The notes beneath the pieces were generated by a model. That model saw only the letters and a program-made list of their open reading frames with translations, was not told the origin of the DNA and did no database searches. 52,131 nucleotides of DNA from Aquabacterium sp. (GTDB lineage Bacteria; Pseudomonadota; Gammaproteobacteria; Burkholderiales; Burkholderiaceae_C): contig JAKLLB010000019.1 of assembly GCA_023150345.1 (NCBI GenBank), forward strand, positions 1-52,131, written 5' to 3'. Position numbers and translations under genes: made by a program. This document shows positions 34,104 to 45,168 of this stretch, piece after piece (position 1 is the stretch's first letter; each line of letters starts with the position of its first letter).

Positions 34104-36197
34104 TCAGCGGCCGACCAGGCTGAGTACGGTGCGGCGCATCCTCGGCTCGCCGCGGATGCGCTCCTCGAAGCTGATCGCATCGAGCGCAGGCGCGTACAGG
34201 TAACCCTGGAACTGATGGCACCCTGCATCGGCCAGGAACGCACGCTGCGGCTCCGATTCGACGCCCTCGGCCACCACCCGCATGCCCAGCGCGTGCGACA
34301 GCTGGACGATGGCGCGCACGATGCCCGCGTCGCTGGCGTCGTGGGGCAGGCCCTGGATGAAGCTGCGATCGATCTTCAGGCGCTCGATGGGGAAGCGCTT
34401 GAGGTAACTCATGCTCGAGTAGCCGATGCCGAAGTCGTCGATCGCCAGCCGCACACCCAGTTGCGACAGCTGCGACAGCCGCTGCAACGCCTCGTCGGCG
34501 TCGTGCACCAGGATGGACTCGGTGAGCTCGAGCTCCAGCGCCGAGCCCGGCAGGTTGTTTTCGCGCAGCACCCGGGCCACGCGGTCGATGAAGTCCGCCT
34601 GGCGGAACTGCAGTGCCGACACGTTCACCGACATCGGCAGCTCCAGGCCCTGCTGGTGCCAGCGTGCGGCCTGTCGAGCAGCCTGCGACATGACCCAGTC
34701 CCCGATCGGCACGATGAAACCCGAGTCTTCGGCCACCGGGATGAACTCGCCCGGCGATACATCCCCAAGCTCCGGATCGCGCCAGCGGATCAGGGCTTCG
34801 GCGCCGATCACCTGGCCAGTGACCATGTCGACCTGCGGCTGGTATTTCAGGCGGAAGCGGTTGCTCGCCAGTGCTTGGCGCATCGCGTGGTCCAGCCGCA
34901 TGCGTTGGCGCAGGTCGGCGTCGTGGTGCGGCTGGTGGAATCGGAAGCCGCCGCGGCCACCCTGCTTGGCGCGCTGCATGGCCGTCTCGGCATTGCGCAC
35001 CAGCGTGTCCTCGTCTTCGCCGTCCACCGGAAACAGCGCGACGCCCACGCTGCAGGTCAGCGTGAACTGCAAACCGTCTACGGCGCAGGGCCGGGCGATG
35101 GCATCGAGTACCCGCCGGGCAGCACTCTCGGCGCCGCGGCTGTCGACATGCTGCACCACCAGCGCGAACTGGTCACCGCCGATGCGCGCCACCTGGTCAC
35201 CTTGACGCAGGCAGGACTTCAGCCGCTCGGCGGTGTCCTGCAGAACGCGGTCACCGATTTCGTGGCCCAGGCCATCGTTGATCTGCTTGAACCGGTCCAA
35301 GTCCAGCACCAGCAACGCCAGCGTGTGACCGTGCTGCCGGGCCAGCCGGATCGACTCGACGATCACACCACCGAGCTGTCGGCGGTTGTACAGGCCGGTC
35401 AGCACGTCGGTGGTGCTGAGTTCGCTGATGCGTTGGCTGGCGCCTTCCAGTGCAGTGAGATCCCGGTAGGACCAGACCCGGCCGCGCGGCCGGCCCTGAT
35501 GGCACTGCGGCTGTGTGACGCACTCGAAGACCTGCCCCGACAAGAGCACGATGCGTTCGTTCGCCCGCATCAGGGTGGCCTCGCGCACCCGCGCCATCCG
35601 GCGCTCGTAGCCTTCGGCGTCGACAACGCTGCGCCGCATCCAGTCGGCCACGGCGGCGTCGTTGCGCTCCACCAGCAGCGATTCCGGCATGCCCCACATC
35701 TGCGCAAAGCACCGATTGAAGGCCGTGATGCGTCCGGCCAGGTCGGTCACCAGGATGCCGTCGGCGGTCGACTCGAGCGTGGCCTGCAGCTCGGACAGCA
35801 GTGCTTCACGCTCCTGCTGCTGCCTCTGTTCGCCGGAGCGATCGCGTACGGTCACCAGCAGGTGGGTGGGGGCGCCGCGCGGTCCCACGGGGCGGATGCT
35901 GCGTGTGACATGCAGCAGATGGCCCGCCGCATTGACGAGCACCGTGTCGGACGACAGGCTGGCATAGCGGCCAGCGCGCACATCGTCCCAGTAGGCCAGG
36001 TCTTCGGGCGTGGCCACGGTCAGGCAGGCACTGACGCCGTGCAGGCGCTCGGGCTCCACGCCGAGCAAGTCGAGCGTGCGCTCGTTCGCACGCACGATCT
36101 GCTGCGTGCGTGAGTCGACCAGCCAGGCCGCATCCGGCAAGGCCTGCAGCACGTCGCGCCAGTTCGGCTGGACGACCGATCCGGTGTCGCCGGTCAC
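34104..36197 (-). CDS. PAS-PAS-GGDEF-EAL cyclic-di-GMP protein
   Basis: A 697-residue protein. Two PAS domains (about 15-120 and 135-250) precede a GGDEF domain (about 260-420) and an EAL domain (about 435-690). The GGDEF motif reads GGDQF (340-344): the catalytic Glu is replaced by Gln, while the upstream inhibitory RxxD site (331-334) is kept. EAL residues look intact: EAL at 467-469, ELTES at 557-561, DDFGIGYSS at 587-595, AEGVE. It is therefore probably a phosphodiesterase with a non-cyclising GGDEF domain. GTG 36197 overlaps the stop of the HD-GYP gene (GTGA). PAS domains suggest redox or ligand sensing. Confidence 0.88.
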   Translation of the reverse strand: MTGDTGSVVQPNWRDVLQALPDAAWLVDSRTQQIVRANERTLDLLGVEPERLHGVSACLTVATPEDLAYWDDVRAGRYASLSSDTVLVNAAGHLLHVTRSIRPVGPRGAPTHLLVTVRDRSGEQRQQQEREALLSELQATLESTADGILVTDLAGRITAFNRCFAQMWGMPESLLVERNDAAVADWMRRSVVDAEGYERRMARVREATLMRANERIVLLSGQVFECVTQPQCHQGRPRGRVWSYRDLTALEGASQRISELSTTDVLTGLYNRRQLGGVIVESIRLARQHGHTLALLVLDLDRFKQINDGLGHEIGDRVLQDTAERLKSCLRQGDQVARIGGDQFALVVQHVDSRGAESAARRVLDAIARPCAVDGLQFTLTCSVGVALFPVDGEDEDTLVRNAETAMQRAKQGGRGGFRFHQPHHDADLRQRMRLDHAMRQALASNRFRLKYQPQVDMVTGQVIGAEALIRWRDPELGDVSPGEFIPVAEDSGFIVPIGDWVMSQAARQAARWHQQGLELPMSVNVSALQFRQADFIDRVARVLRENNLPGSALELELTESILVHDADEALQRLSQLSQLGVRLAIDDFGIGYSSMSYLKRFPIERLKIDRSFIQGLPHDASDAGIVRAIVQLSHALGMRVVAEGVESEPQRAFLADAGCHQFQGYLYAPALDAISFEERIRGEPRMRRTVLSLVGR

Positions 36198-37486
36198 GCC
36201 GCTTCGTCCTCGTCGAGACAGTCCACGGGCGCGAGCGCAGGCTCGAAGAAATACACCACGCGCTGCCCGGAGCCGAGATAGTTCTGCGCAACCACGGGCA
36301 ACTGGGCTGGCTTGAGGCTGCGGCGGATGCCCAGGTCGGGGGTGTCCTCCAGGTTCACCAGCAACGCTTCGTCGGCCGGTACGCCGGCGTCGCACACCAG
36401 CACGCGCGGCTTGAGCGGGCGCGAAGCGTTGGCGCTGATGACGCATGCGTAGCGGTCATCGGTCAGTTGCACCACCGAGCCGGGCGGGTACACCCCCATC
36501 ATGCGGATGAAGGCATTGAGCATCGATGCATCGAACTTCGACCGGGCTTGCGCGAAGATCAGGCTCAGTGCCTCGTGCGGCGTGAGCGCATGCGAGGGCA
36601 CCGCGGGGTTGCACAGGTTGTCGTACCGGTTGACCAGGGCGACGATGCGCGCCGGCACGGTGATGCGTTCGCCTGCCAGCCGCTGCGGGAAGCCGCTGCC
36701 ATCGGCCAGCTCGTGGTGCTGGGCGATCACCGACAGCGCACCGTTCGGCAGACCCATGCGCTGGCCGTGTTTCAGGCCATGGGCGACATGTTCGCGATAC
36801 AGGTTGTTCTCGGCCGGCGTGAACTGCCCGTCGGGCAACCGCAGCCGGTCGGGCAGTTCCAGCTTGCCCACGTCATGCAGCAGCGAGCCGACACCCAGAT
36901 CCATCATCTCCTCGTCGGCGAAGCCGAAGCAGCGCCCCATCAACAGCGAGATCACGGTGACATTCAGGGCGTGTGCCGCCGCCCGGTCGCCCGGCGCGTC
37001 GGCGAGCACCCGTATGCACAGTTCGCCATCGACCAACATCTTGTCGAGCAGCGACCGCGTGAGTGCCTGCGTGGTCTGGAGCGATATCGCCGGCGCGTCG
37101 AACACCTTCTCGACGGCGGCCTTCCAGGCGTGCCCTGCTTCGGCATACTGCCGTGCGCATACGCGTTCGGCTCGCCGCTGCTCCGCCAGCGCAGCACGGC
37201 GGCGCGCTGCCGAATCGACGGATTCGTCCGTGGTGTTCGAGCTTTGGTCGGTCGATCCATCGGAGTCTGGCGTTGGGGGCGCGCTCGATAGCGTTTGGTC
37301 GGCCAGATGGCTGCGTTGCGGGCTCCAGCGCACCTGGCTCAATCCCAGCTGGCGGATCTGGGTGATTTGCTCGGCCGAGTGGATCTGGAAGCTGGACAAG
37401 GCAAACGGATGGGCCCACCAGCCCAAGTCCAGGTGGATGAACATCCCCACCTGCAACTTGTCGATGTCGATGGTGGTCGAGGACAT
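36194..37486 (-). CDS. HD-GYP domain protein, probable c-di-GMP phosphodiesterase
   Basis: A 430-residue protein. An N-terminal DUF3391-like region (TIDIDKLQVGMFIHLDLGWWAHPF) is followed by a Ser/Asp linker and the HD-GYP domain (about 180-330). It shows GSLLHDVGKLELPD, REHVAHGLKHG, IAQHHELADGSGFPQRL and VALVNRYDNL. The GYP motif is GFP here, a common variation. A C-terminal region of about 100 residues follows. The gene is coupled to the GGDEF-EAL gene, so two c-di-GMP-degrading proteins are likely made together. Confidence 0.88.
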   Translation of the reverse strand: MSSTTIDIDKLQVGMFIHLDLGWWAHPFALSSFQIHSAEQITQIRQLGLSQVRWSPQRSHLADQTLSSAPPTPDSDGSTDQSSNTTDESVDSAARRRAALAEQRRAERVCARQYAEAGHAWKAAVEKVFDAPAISLQTTQALTRSLLDKMLVDGELCIRVLADAPGDRAAAHALNVTVISLLMGRCFGFADEEMMDLGVGSLLHDVGKLELPDRLRLPDGQFTPAENNLYREHVAHGLKHGQRMGLPNGALSVIAQHHELADGSGFPQRLAGERITVPARIVALVNRYDNLCNPAVPSHALTPHEALSLIFAQARSKFDASMLNAFIRMMGVYPPGSVVQLTDDRYACVISANASRPLKPRVLVCDAGVPADEALLVNLEDTPDLGIRRSLKPAQLPVVAQNYLGSGQRVVYFFEPALAPVDCLDEDEAA

Positions 37487-37664
37487 GATCGGCGTGCAGT
37501 AGTCGGCTGAGGTGGCGCGCAGCCACCGACAACCCATCATCGGCATCTGCGCACTGAACTTGACCCCACAGTTGCGGCTCGCCGCCCCCGGGCACGGATG
37601 CGTCAACCGTCACGATGTGCGGTACATCTCGCCCCGCAAGGACTCCGCTCAAGGACAGCCCAGG

Positions 37665-38612
37665 TCACCCCACAACCTCTGCAGGCCCGCGGCCGGCTCC
37701 ATCGGGCGGCGCGGCCCGCCATTGCGTCGGCGTCCGACCGGCCAGCCGCTGGAAGAAGCGGGTGAAATATGCCGCGTCGGCGAAACCCAGGCTCCAGGCG
37801 ACCTGCTTGACCGAAAGGCTGGTGTAGGTCAGCTCCCGCTGGGCTTCGAGGAGCAACCGCTGATGCAGCACGCCCAGCGCCGAGTGTCCCAGCACCTCCT
37901 GTGCTGCGCGGTTGAGGTGCGTGGACGAGATGCCCAGTTCGCGGGCCAGCGCGGCCAGGGACGGCTGCTGCCGAAAGCGCTCTTCCACCAGGACACGCAG
38001 GCGTCGCACATGGTGCTCGGCGCGGCGTCGTCGAGGTACCGCAGCGATGGCGGCCTGCCGATGCGGGCGGGCCAGGTGCACCAGCACCGCCAGCAGTGCC
38101 GCGTCCAGAGCCGCTGCGCGCCACGTTTGAGCCGCGTGGTACTCGGCACAGAGCAGCCCGATGAGCACCCCGAGGGGCCGGTGAGCGGGGTCGTCGTCGG
38201 CCCATTGGTGCACACGGGCGGTGCGCAGATGGTCGCGCAGATCGGTCACGGCGCCCAGCAGTCGGTCCAGATGGGGTTCGAAGACGGTGATCACGGTCCC
38301 CTGGACCTGGTCATCGAATCGAAAGCCATGCGGCACCAGTGCCGGCACGCTCACCGCCGCGGGCCCGTCCAGCTCCAAGGTGGGTCGCCGGTGGTTGTCA
38401 CCGGAGTCCAGTTGCACCTGCATACGTCCTCGGTCCAGGTACAGAATTTGAAACAGGTGTTCGTGTCGGTGGGCTTGGATCTCCCAGCCATGCAGCCGGC
38501 TGCGCTGGGCAATGGTTTCGCAGTGGAGTTGGTCTACCAGTGGCGGTAGTCCTGGCTCACCATACAAGGCGTAGACCGGCAGGGAGACGCTGCGAGCATG
38601 GACTTGGCGCAT
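37665..38612 (-). CDS. pobR: AraC-family regulator, probable PobR
   Basis: A 315-residue regulator. An N-terminal cupin-like sensor region (WEIQAHRHEHLFQILYLDRGRMQVQLD) precedes an AraC helix-turn-helix pair (SLAALARELGISSTHLNRAAQEVLGHSAL, then SVKQVAWSLGFADAAYFTRFFQRLAGRTPTQWR). It is divergent from pobA with a 16-bp palindrome in between, so it is most likely the 4-hydroxybenzoate-responsive activator of pobA. ATG 38612 gives the usual beginning ...SLPVYALYGE. Confidence 0.85.
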   Translation of the reverse strand: MRQVHARSVSLPVYALYGEPGLPPLVDQLHCETIAQRSRLHGWEIQAHRHEHLFQILYLDRGRMQVQLDSGDNHRRPTLELDGPAAVSVPALVPHGFRFDDQVQGTVITVFEPHLDRLLGAVTDLRDHLRTARVHQWADDDPAHRPLGVLIGLLCAEYHAAQTWRAAALDAALLAVLVHLARPHRQAAIAAVPRRRRAEHHVRRLRVLVEERFRQQPSLAALARELGISSTHLNRAAQEVLGHSALGVLHQRLLLEAQRELTYTSLSVKQVAWSLGFADAAYFTRFFQRLAGRTPTQWRAAPPDGAGRGPAEVVG

Positions 38613-38658
38613 GAAACAGGTTCGAAAAGTGCTAACTGTGGCGGGCTTTATGCATTGA

Positions 38659-39888
<1,230 letters not shown>

Positions 39889-39927
39889 CTCATGGCCATC
39901 GGGCAGGCTGCCTACAATGGCCGTGCG

Positions 39928-40254
39928 ATGAGCTACTACAAGCACCACATCTTCTTCTGCCTGAACCAGCGCGAGAACGGCGAGGCCTGCTGTGCCGCGC
40001 ATGGCGCGCAGCAGGTGTTCGAGCACTGCAAGGCGCAGGTCAAGGCCGCCGGTCTGGCCGGCCCCGGTGGCGTGCGCGTGAACAAGGCGGGCTGCCTGGA
40101 TCGCTGCGCAGGGGCGCCGGTGGCCGTGGTCTACCCGCAGGGGACCTGGTACACGTACGTGGACCACGACGACATCGACGAGATCGTGCGCAGCCACCTG
40201 CGCGATGGCCAGGTGGTCCAGCGACTGGTGCTGCCGCCGGACGTGGGCCGCTGA
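39928..40254 (+). CDS. Thioredoxin-like [2Fe-2S] ferredoxin
   Basis: A 108-residue protein. Cysteines in FFCLNQRENGEACC and in VNKAGCLDRCAGAPVAVVYP fit the CX(n)C ... CX3C layout of thioredoxin-fold [2Fe-2S] ferredoxins. GTWYTYVDHDDIDEIVRSHL is the conserved end. The start at 39928 is set by similarity to the usual MSYYKHHIFFC beginning; an earlier ATG at 39892 is possible. It is 9 bp before the hydrolase gene. Confidence 0.87.
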   Translation: MSYYKHHIFFCLNQRENGEACCAAHGAQQVFEHCKAQVKAAGLAGPGGVRVNKAGCLDRCAGAPVAVVYPQGTWYTYVDHDDIDEIVRSHLRDGQVVQRLVLPPDVGR

Positions 40255-40263
40255 AGCCGCGCG

Positions 40264-40884
40264 ATGCTGCTGCATACCCGACGGCTCGAGGTGCAGGGCC
40301 CGGCGGGCGCGATCGAATGCGTCCTGTCCGAACCTGGCGATGGCACCCCCGTGCGCGGGGTTGTCGTGTTGTGCCATCCGCATCCGCTGCATGGCGGCAC
40401 CATGGACAACAAGGTGGTGCAAACGTTGGCACGCGCTTTCGTCCAGCTGGGCTATCGGGCCGCGAGGTTCAACTTCCGCGGCGTCGGCGGCTCTGCGGGC
40501 CAATGGGACGATGGTCGCGGTGAAACCGAAGATGCGCTGGCGGTCATCGCCGCCACGCGCGAACCGGGTTGTCCGCTGGCCTTGGGCGGCTTCTCGTTCG
40601 GTGGCTACGTGGCCGCCAGCGCGGCGCAGCGTCTGGCCGCGTCTGATCCCGTCGAGCGCCTGGTGCTGGTCGGTCCGGCAACCAGCCGTTACGTCCTGCC
40701 ACCGGTTCCAGCCGATACCATCGTCGTTCACGGCGAGGCGGACGATGTCGTGCCGCTGCAGGCCACGCTCGACTGGGCGCGGCCTCAGGCCTTGCCCGTC
40801 GTCGTCCTGCCCGGCGTCGGCCACTTCTTCCACGGCCAACTCACGCAGCTGAAGACACAGGTCGTGCAGGCCTGGCACCGCTGA
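40264..40884 (+). CDS. Alpha/beta hydrolase (dienelactone/YfhR-like)
   Basis: A 206-residue α/β hydrolase. It has the oxyanion region LCHPHPLHGGTMDNKVVQTLARAF, the FRGVGGSAG motif, a nucleophile elbow GFSFGG with Ser, Asp in VVHGEADDVVPL and His in GVGHFFHG. The form is common in proteobacteria beside the ferredoxin gene. Substrate is unknown; esterase or thioesterase activity is plausible. Confidence 0.88.
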   Translation: MLLHTRRLEVQGPAGAIECVLSEPGDGTPVRGVVVLCHPHPLHGGTMDNKVVQTLARAFVQLGYRAARFNFRGVGGSAGQWDDGRGETEDALAVIAATREPGCPLALGGFSFGGYVAASAAQRLAASDPVERLVLVGPATSRYVLPPVPADTIVVHGEADDVVPLQATLDWARPQALPVVVLPGVGHFFHGQLTQLKTQVVQAWHR

Positions 40885-40951
40885 GTCGCGGCGCCGCGGT
40901 CAGCGGCGTTGCCCGAGTCCCGCCCAACCCATACTGAATCTCGTCCCATCC

Positions 40952-42112
40952 ATGAATCGCCTACTTGCCCTCGTGCTGATCGTGGCCGCGAACCTGATGT
41001 CCGGTCATGCAACTGCCCAGGTGCCACAGCCACCCGAGCTCGCCGCGCGCGCCTACTTGTTGCTCGATGTCACGACGGACCAGGTGCTGGCCGAGCGGCA
41101 GGCCGATACGCAAGCTGACCCGGCGTCGTTGACCAAGCTCATGACGGCATGGCTGGTGTTCGACGCGGTCCGAGCCGGCAAGCTCACGCTCGAGCAGACC
41201 CTGCCCGTGTCCCAGCGGGCGTGGGCAGAGCGCAAGGGCGGCGGCTCGCTCATGTTCATCGACACCACGATGATGCCCAAGGTCGACGAACTGCTGCGCG
41301 GCATGATCGCGGTATCCGGCAACGATGCCGCCGTTGCCTTGGCCGAGGGCGTGGCCGGTTCGCTGGACGCATTCGTGGGCCTGATGAACCGCCAGGCCCA
41401 GACATGGGGCCTGAAGAACACGCAGTTTCGCAACGTCACCGGCCTGACCGAACCCGGGCATTACAGCAGCGCGCGCGATCTGGCGATCATTGCCGCTCAT
41501 GTCGTGCGCGACTTTCCCCAACCCTACGCCACGTATTACTCGCTGCGTCAGTACACGTACAACGGAATCCGGCAGGACAACCGCAACATGCTGCTCGGGC
41601 GCGATCCCACGGTCGACGGCATGAAGACCGGGTACACCGACGCAGCCGGCTACTGCCTGGTGGCCAGCGCCCAGCGAGACATGCCCAACGGCAAACGCCG
41701 CCTGCTCAGCGTGGTGATGGGAACGGCATCGCGCGAGGCGCGGGCCAACGAGAGCCAGAAGCTTCTGAACTGGGGGTACGTCGCGTGGGACGCCGTGCGC
41801 CTGTTCGAGCCCGGAAAGGCCGCGACCACTGTGCCGGTTTGGAAGGGGCGCCAGCCCACGGTCAGCCTGGGCGCGGCGCAGGGCCTGGTGGTCGCTGTGC
41901 CTCGGGGCGAGGGCGACAAGCTCAAGACCGCGCTGGAGCGCACCGACCCTCTGGTCGCGCCGCTCACGCAGGGCCAGCGCGTGGGGACGCTGAAGGTCAC
42001 CACGCAGGGCGGGGTTCCGGTGGCGACGGTGCCGCTGGTGGTGCTGGCGCCGGTGGAGCAGGCGGGTCTGCTGGGCCGTGCCTGGGACGCACTGCGCCTG
42101 TGGATCAAGTGA
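40952..42112 (+). CDS. dacC: D-alanyl-D-alanine carboxypeptidase (DacC/PBP5-6 type)
   Basis: A 386-residue penicillin-binding protein. Signal peptide (residues 1-22) then SxxK in PASLTKLMTAWLVF, SxN in AVSGNDAAVALAEG and KTG in VDGMKTGYTDAAGYCLVASA: the three active-site motifs are complete. A C-terminal β domain and an amphipathic end (AWDALRLWIK) anchor it to the membrane face. It trims the terminal D-Ala from peptidoglycan stem peptides. The neighbouring D-amino acid transaminase gene gives a peptidoglycan context. Confidence 0.93.
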   Translation: MNRLLALVLIVAANLMSGHATAQVPQPPELAARAYLLLDVTTDQVLAERQADTQADPASLTKLMTAWLVFDAVRAGKLTLEQTLPVSQRAWAERKGGGSLMFIDTTMMPKVDELLRGMIAVSGNDAAVALAEGVAGSLDAFVGLMNRQAQTWGLKNTQFRNVTGLTEPGHYSSARDLAIIAAHVVRDFPQPYATYYSLRQYTYNGIRQDNRNMLLGRDPTVDGMKTGYTDAAGYCLVASAQRDMPNGKRRLLSVVMGTASREARANESQKLLNWGYVAWDAVRLFEPGKAATTVPVWKGRQPTVSLGAAQGLVVAVPRGEGDKLKTALERTDPLVAPLTQGQRVGTLKVTTQGGVPVATVPLVVLAPVEQAGLLGRAWDALRLWIK

Positions 42113-42194
42113 CCACTGGAGTACCCCGAAGGCGGTGCTTGGGCTAAGCTGACCACCGATGCCACGCATCGTGGTGCAGTCCGAAAGGCCAGCC

Positions 42195-43070
42195 ATGCCG
42201 ACCCTGCCCGACACCCTGTGCCACCTCAACGGTCGCACCCAGCCGCTGCGCGATGCGCAGGTGTCCGTGCTCGACCGCGGGTTTCTGTTCGGTGACGGTG
42301 TCTATGAGGCGGTGCCGGTGTATGGCCGGCGCCTGTTCCGATTCGACGACCACATGGCGCGGCTGGAGCGCAGTCTGTCCAAACTGCGCATCCCCAATCC
42401 CCACGATCGTCCGGGCTGGCTTTCCCTGCTGCGGGAACTGGTCGATGCCCATCCAGCCGCCGACCAGATGTTGTACTTGCAGGTTACCCGCGGGGTTGCG
42501 CCGCGCGAGCACGTGATGGTGCAGGGGCTCGAGCCGACGGTGTTTGCCATGACCCAGTCGATGCGCCCGCCCAGCGCCGAGCAGCGGCACCATGGGGTTG
42601 CCTGCGTCACCGCACGCGACTTCCGCTGGGAGCGCGGCGACATCAAGAGCACTTCGCTGCTCGGCAACGTGCTGGCCCGCCAGATCGCGGCCGATCACGG
42701 CGCCGTCGAGACCATCTTGTTGCGCGACGGCTGGCTCACCGAAGGCTCGAGCAGCAACGTCTGGGTCGTCCACGAGGGTGCGCTCCTGGGACCACCTCGG
42801 AGCGAGCATCTCCTCGAGGGCGTGCGCATGGCGCTGATGGCCGAACTCTGCGACGAGTGCGGCATTGCGCACAACCTGCGGCAGCTGTCCGAGGACGATC
42901 TGCGCACGGCCGACGAAGTCCTGCTCACATCGGCCGGCCGCGAAGTGCTGCCTGTGACACGCATCGACGGCGAGCTCGTCGGGCATGGCGCCCTGCGGGG
43001 TCGGCCGGGTCCGGTGTATGCACGGCTCTACGAGGCCTATCAGCGCGCCAAGCTCGATCAGTGCACCTGA
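42195..43070 (+). CDS. D-amino acid aminotransferase (class IV PLP enzyme)
   Basis: A 291-residue class IV aminotransferase. Motifs: VSVLDRGFLFGDGVYEAVPVY at the start, catalytic lysine in DIKSTSLLGNVLARQ, LTEGSSSNVWVV and LTSAGREVLPVTRIDG. These features fit D-alanine aminotransferase more than the branched-chain enzymes. The reaction transfers an amino group between D-Ala and 2-oxoglutarate. It lies between dacC and the YbeD gene on the same strand. ATG 42195 is chosen; ATG 42159 would add 12 residues. Confidence 0.9.
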   Translation: MPTLPDTLCHLNGRTQPLRDAQVSVLDRGFLFGDGVYEAVPVYGRRLFRFDDHMARLERSLSKLRIPNPHDRPGWLSLLRELVDAHPAADQMLYLQVTRGVAPREHVMVQGLEPTVFAMTQSMRPPSAEQRHHGVACVTARDFRWERGDIKSTSLLGNVLARQIAADHGAVETILLRDGWLTEGSSSNVWVVHEGALLGPPRSEHLLEGVRMALMAELCDECGIAHNLRQLSEDDLRTADEVLLTSAGREVLPVTRIDGELVGHGALRGRPGPVYARLYEAYQRAKLDQCT

Positions 43071-43105
43071 ATTGCCGCCGCCCACACAGCCCGCCACCAA
43101 CCGCC

Positions 43106-43381
43106 ATGCCCGACACTCCGCCCGAAGAGTCGCTGATCCAGTACCCATGCCAGTTCCCCATCAAGGTGATGGGACAGCAGGCGGATGGTTTCGTCGAGGC
43201 CATCGCGGTGGTCGCGCGTCAGTTCGACCCTTCGTTTGACGCCACGACGATCGAGCAGCGGCCCAGCAGCGGCGGGCGCTACCTCGGCTTGACCATCACC
43301 ATCACGGCCACCAGCCGCGACCAGCTCGACGAGCTCTATCGCACTCTGAGCACGCACCCGATGGTGAAGGTTGTGCTGTGA
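43106..43381 (+). CDS. YbeD/DUF493 family protein
   Basis: A 91-residue α-β protein with [29 protein letters not shown] and ...[30 protein letters not shown], the pattern of YbeD (DUF493), usually encoded just before lipB in betaproteobacteria, as here. An ACT-like fold is known for the family; the function is not. Confidence 0.9.
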   Translation: MPDTPPEESLIQYPCQFPIKVMGQQADGFVEAIAVVARQFDPSFDATTIEQRPSSGGRYLGLTITITATSRDQLDELYRTLSTHPMVKVVL

Positions 43382-43394
43382 GGACGCGGTGCAC

Positions 43395-44096
43395 ATGAGT
43401 CAGCCGGTCGGGACGCCCGTGGTGCGCATGCTGGGTCGCAGCCCCTACGCCCAAACCGAGCAAGCCATGCGCGCCCATGCCGACCGGCGTGGCCCGGATA
43501 CGCCCGACGAGATCTGGATGGTCGAGCACGAGTCGGTCTACACCCAGGGGGTGGCCGGCAAGGCTGAGCACGTGCTGCGGCCCGGCGACATTCCGGTGGT
43601 GGCCACCAACCGGGGCGGGCAGGTCACCTACCATGGTCCGGGGCAGGTGGTGGCCTATCCGCTGATCGACCTGCAGCGCCTGGGCATCTACGTGAAAGAG
43701 TATGTCTTTCGCATCGAGCAGGCTGTGTTGCGGGTGCTTCAGACCCATGGCGTGACCGGTCACCGCGTGGCCGGCGCACCGGGAATCTATGTGAAGCTGG
43801 ACGATCCCTGCGGCCATGCCGCCCTGGCCGGGCCCCGCCCCCCGGGCGACCCCTTTCGTGGCCTGGGCAAGATCGCCGCACTGGGCATCAAGGTCAGCAG
43901 GCACTGCACCTACCACGGTGTGGCACTCAACGTCGCGATGGATCTGAGCCCCTACGAACGCATCCACCCATGTGGCTACGCGGGGCTGCGGTCGATCGAC
44001 TTGGCTACACTGGGCGTCCACGCCGACTGGCACACCGTCGCCGAGCAGCTCGGCCACAGCCTGGCCGCCCAGCTGAGCCCTCGCCACATGCCTTGA
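43395..44096 (+). CDS. lipB: Octanoyl-[ACP]:protein N-octanoyltransferase LipB
   Basis: A 233-residue enzyme that moves octanoyl from acyl carrier protein to lipoyl domains. [21 protein letters not shown] is the family signature. Catalytic Lys lies in [12 protein letters not shown] and Cys in [12 protein letters not shown]. An insert ([19 protein letters not shown]) sits in a loop before the lysine. Starts 13 bp after the YbeD stop. It feeds LipA downstream. Confidence 0.95.
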   Translation: MSQPVGTPVVRMLGRSPYAQTEQAMRAHADRRGPDTPDEIWMVEHESVYTQGVAGKAEHVLRPGDIPVVATNRGGQVTYHGPGQVVAYPLIDLQRLGIYVKEYVFRIEQAVLRVLQTHGVTGHRVAGAPGIYVKLDDPCGHAALAGPRPPGDPFRGLGKIAALGIKVSRHCTYHGVALNVAMDLSPYERIHPCGYAGLRSIDLATLGVHADWHTVAEQLGHSLAAQLSPRHMP

Positions 44097-44143
44097 GCAA
44101 GCGACGGCCCGCCTGGGTTGCCGCACACCGCAGGTTCACGAAC

Positions 44144-45136
44144 ATGGCCACCGACAAGGTCGTCCACACCCCCCTGGCCGGCCCGGCCTACGACGCAACT
44201 GCCAAGCAAAAGGCCCAGGCCAAGACCGCGCGCATCCCGATCAAGGTAGTGGCCGCCGAGGCGCTGAAGAAGCCCGACTGGATCCGCGTCAAAGCGGGCT
44301 CACCCACCACCCGCTACTACGAGATCAAGCAGATCCTGCGCGAGCACCAGTTGCATACAGTGTGCGAGGAGGCCTCTTGCCCGAATATCGGCGAGTGCTT
44401 CGGGCATGGCACCGCCACATTCATGATCATGGGCGACAAGTGCACCCGCCGTTGCCCGTTCTGCGATGTCGGCCACGGACGGCCCGACCCGCTGGACGAA
44501 CGTGAGCCCGAGAACCTGGCGCGCACCATTGCCGCGCTGCGCCTGAAGTACGTGGTCATCACCAGCGTCGACCGCGACGACTTGCGTGACGGCGGTGCCG
44601 GCCACTTCGTCGAGTGCATCCGCCAGGTGCGGCAGCATGCGCCCGCCACCCGTATCGAAATCCTCACGCCCGACTTCCGCGGCCGCGACGACCGGGCGCT
44701 CGAGATCCTGCGCGAAGCGCCACCCGACGTGATGAACCACAACCTCGAGACGGTGCCGCGCCTCTACAAGGAAGCGCGACCGGGCAGCGACTACGCGTTC
44801 AGCCTGCGCCTGTTGCAGAAGTTCAAGGCGCTGCACCCGGGTGTCCCGACCAAGAGCGGTCTGATGGTGGGCCTTGGCGAGACCGACGATGAGATCCTCG
44901 ATGTCATGCGGGATATGCGCGGGCATGGCATCGACATGCTGACCATCGGGCAGTACCTTGCCCCTTCCGGCCACCACCTGCCGGTGCGCCGCTATGTGCA
45001 CCCCGACACGTTCAGGATGTTCGAGGCCGCTGCGCGCGACATGGGATTCAGCCATGCGGCAGTCGGCGCACTCGTGCGTTCCAGCTATCACGCCGACCAG
45101 CAGGCCGCGCAGGCGGGCGTCAGCGGCGCTGTCTGA
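44144..45136 (+). CDS. lipA: Lipoyl synthase LipA
   Basis: A 330-residue radical SAM enzyme that inserts two sulfurs into octanoyl groups. The auxiliary cluster cysteines are in [14 protein letters not shown] and the radical SAM CX3CX2C is [30 protein letters not shown] and the C-terminal RSSYHAD motif with the conserved Ser are present. Start 44144 precedes the usual positively charged lead region. It forms an operon with YbeD and lipB. Confidence 0.96.
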   Translation: MATDKVVHTPLAGPAYDATAKQKAQAKTARIPIKVVAAEALKKPDWIRVKAGSPTTRYYEIKQILREHQLHTVCEEASCPNIGECFGHGTATFMIMGDKCTRRCPFCDVGHGRPDPLDEREPENLARTIAALRLKYVVITSVDRDDLRDGGAGHFVECIRQVRQHAPATRIEILTPDFRGRDDRALEILREAPPDVMNHNLETVPRLYKEARPGSDYAFSLRLLQKFKALHPGVPTKSGLMVGLGETDDEILDVMRDMRGHGIDMLTIGQYLAPSGHHLPVRRYVHPDTFRMFEAAARDMGFSHAAVGALVRSSYHADQQAAQAGVSGAV

Positions 45137-45168
45137 GCATCCTCTGCAGCCGGCGGGAGATCGAGGCC

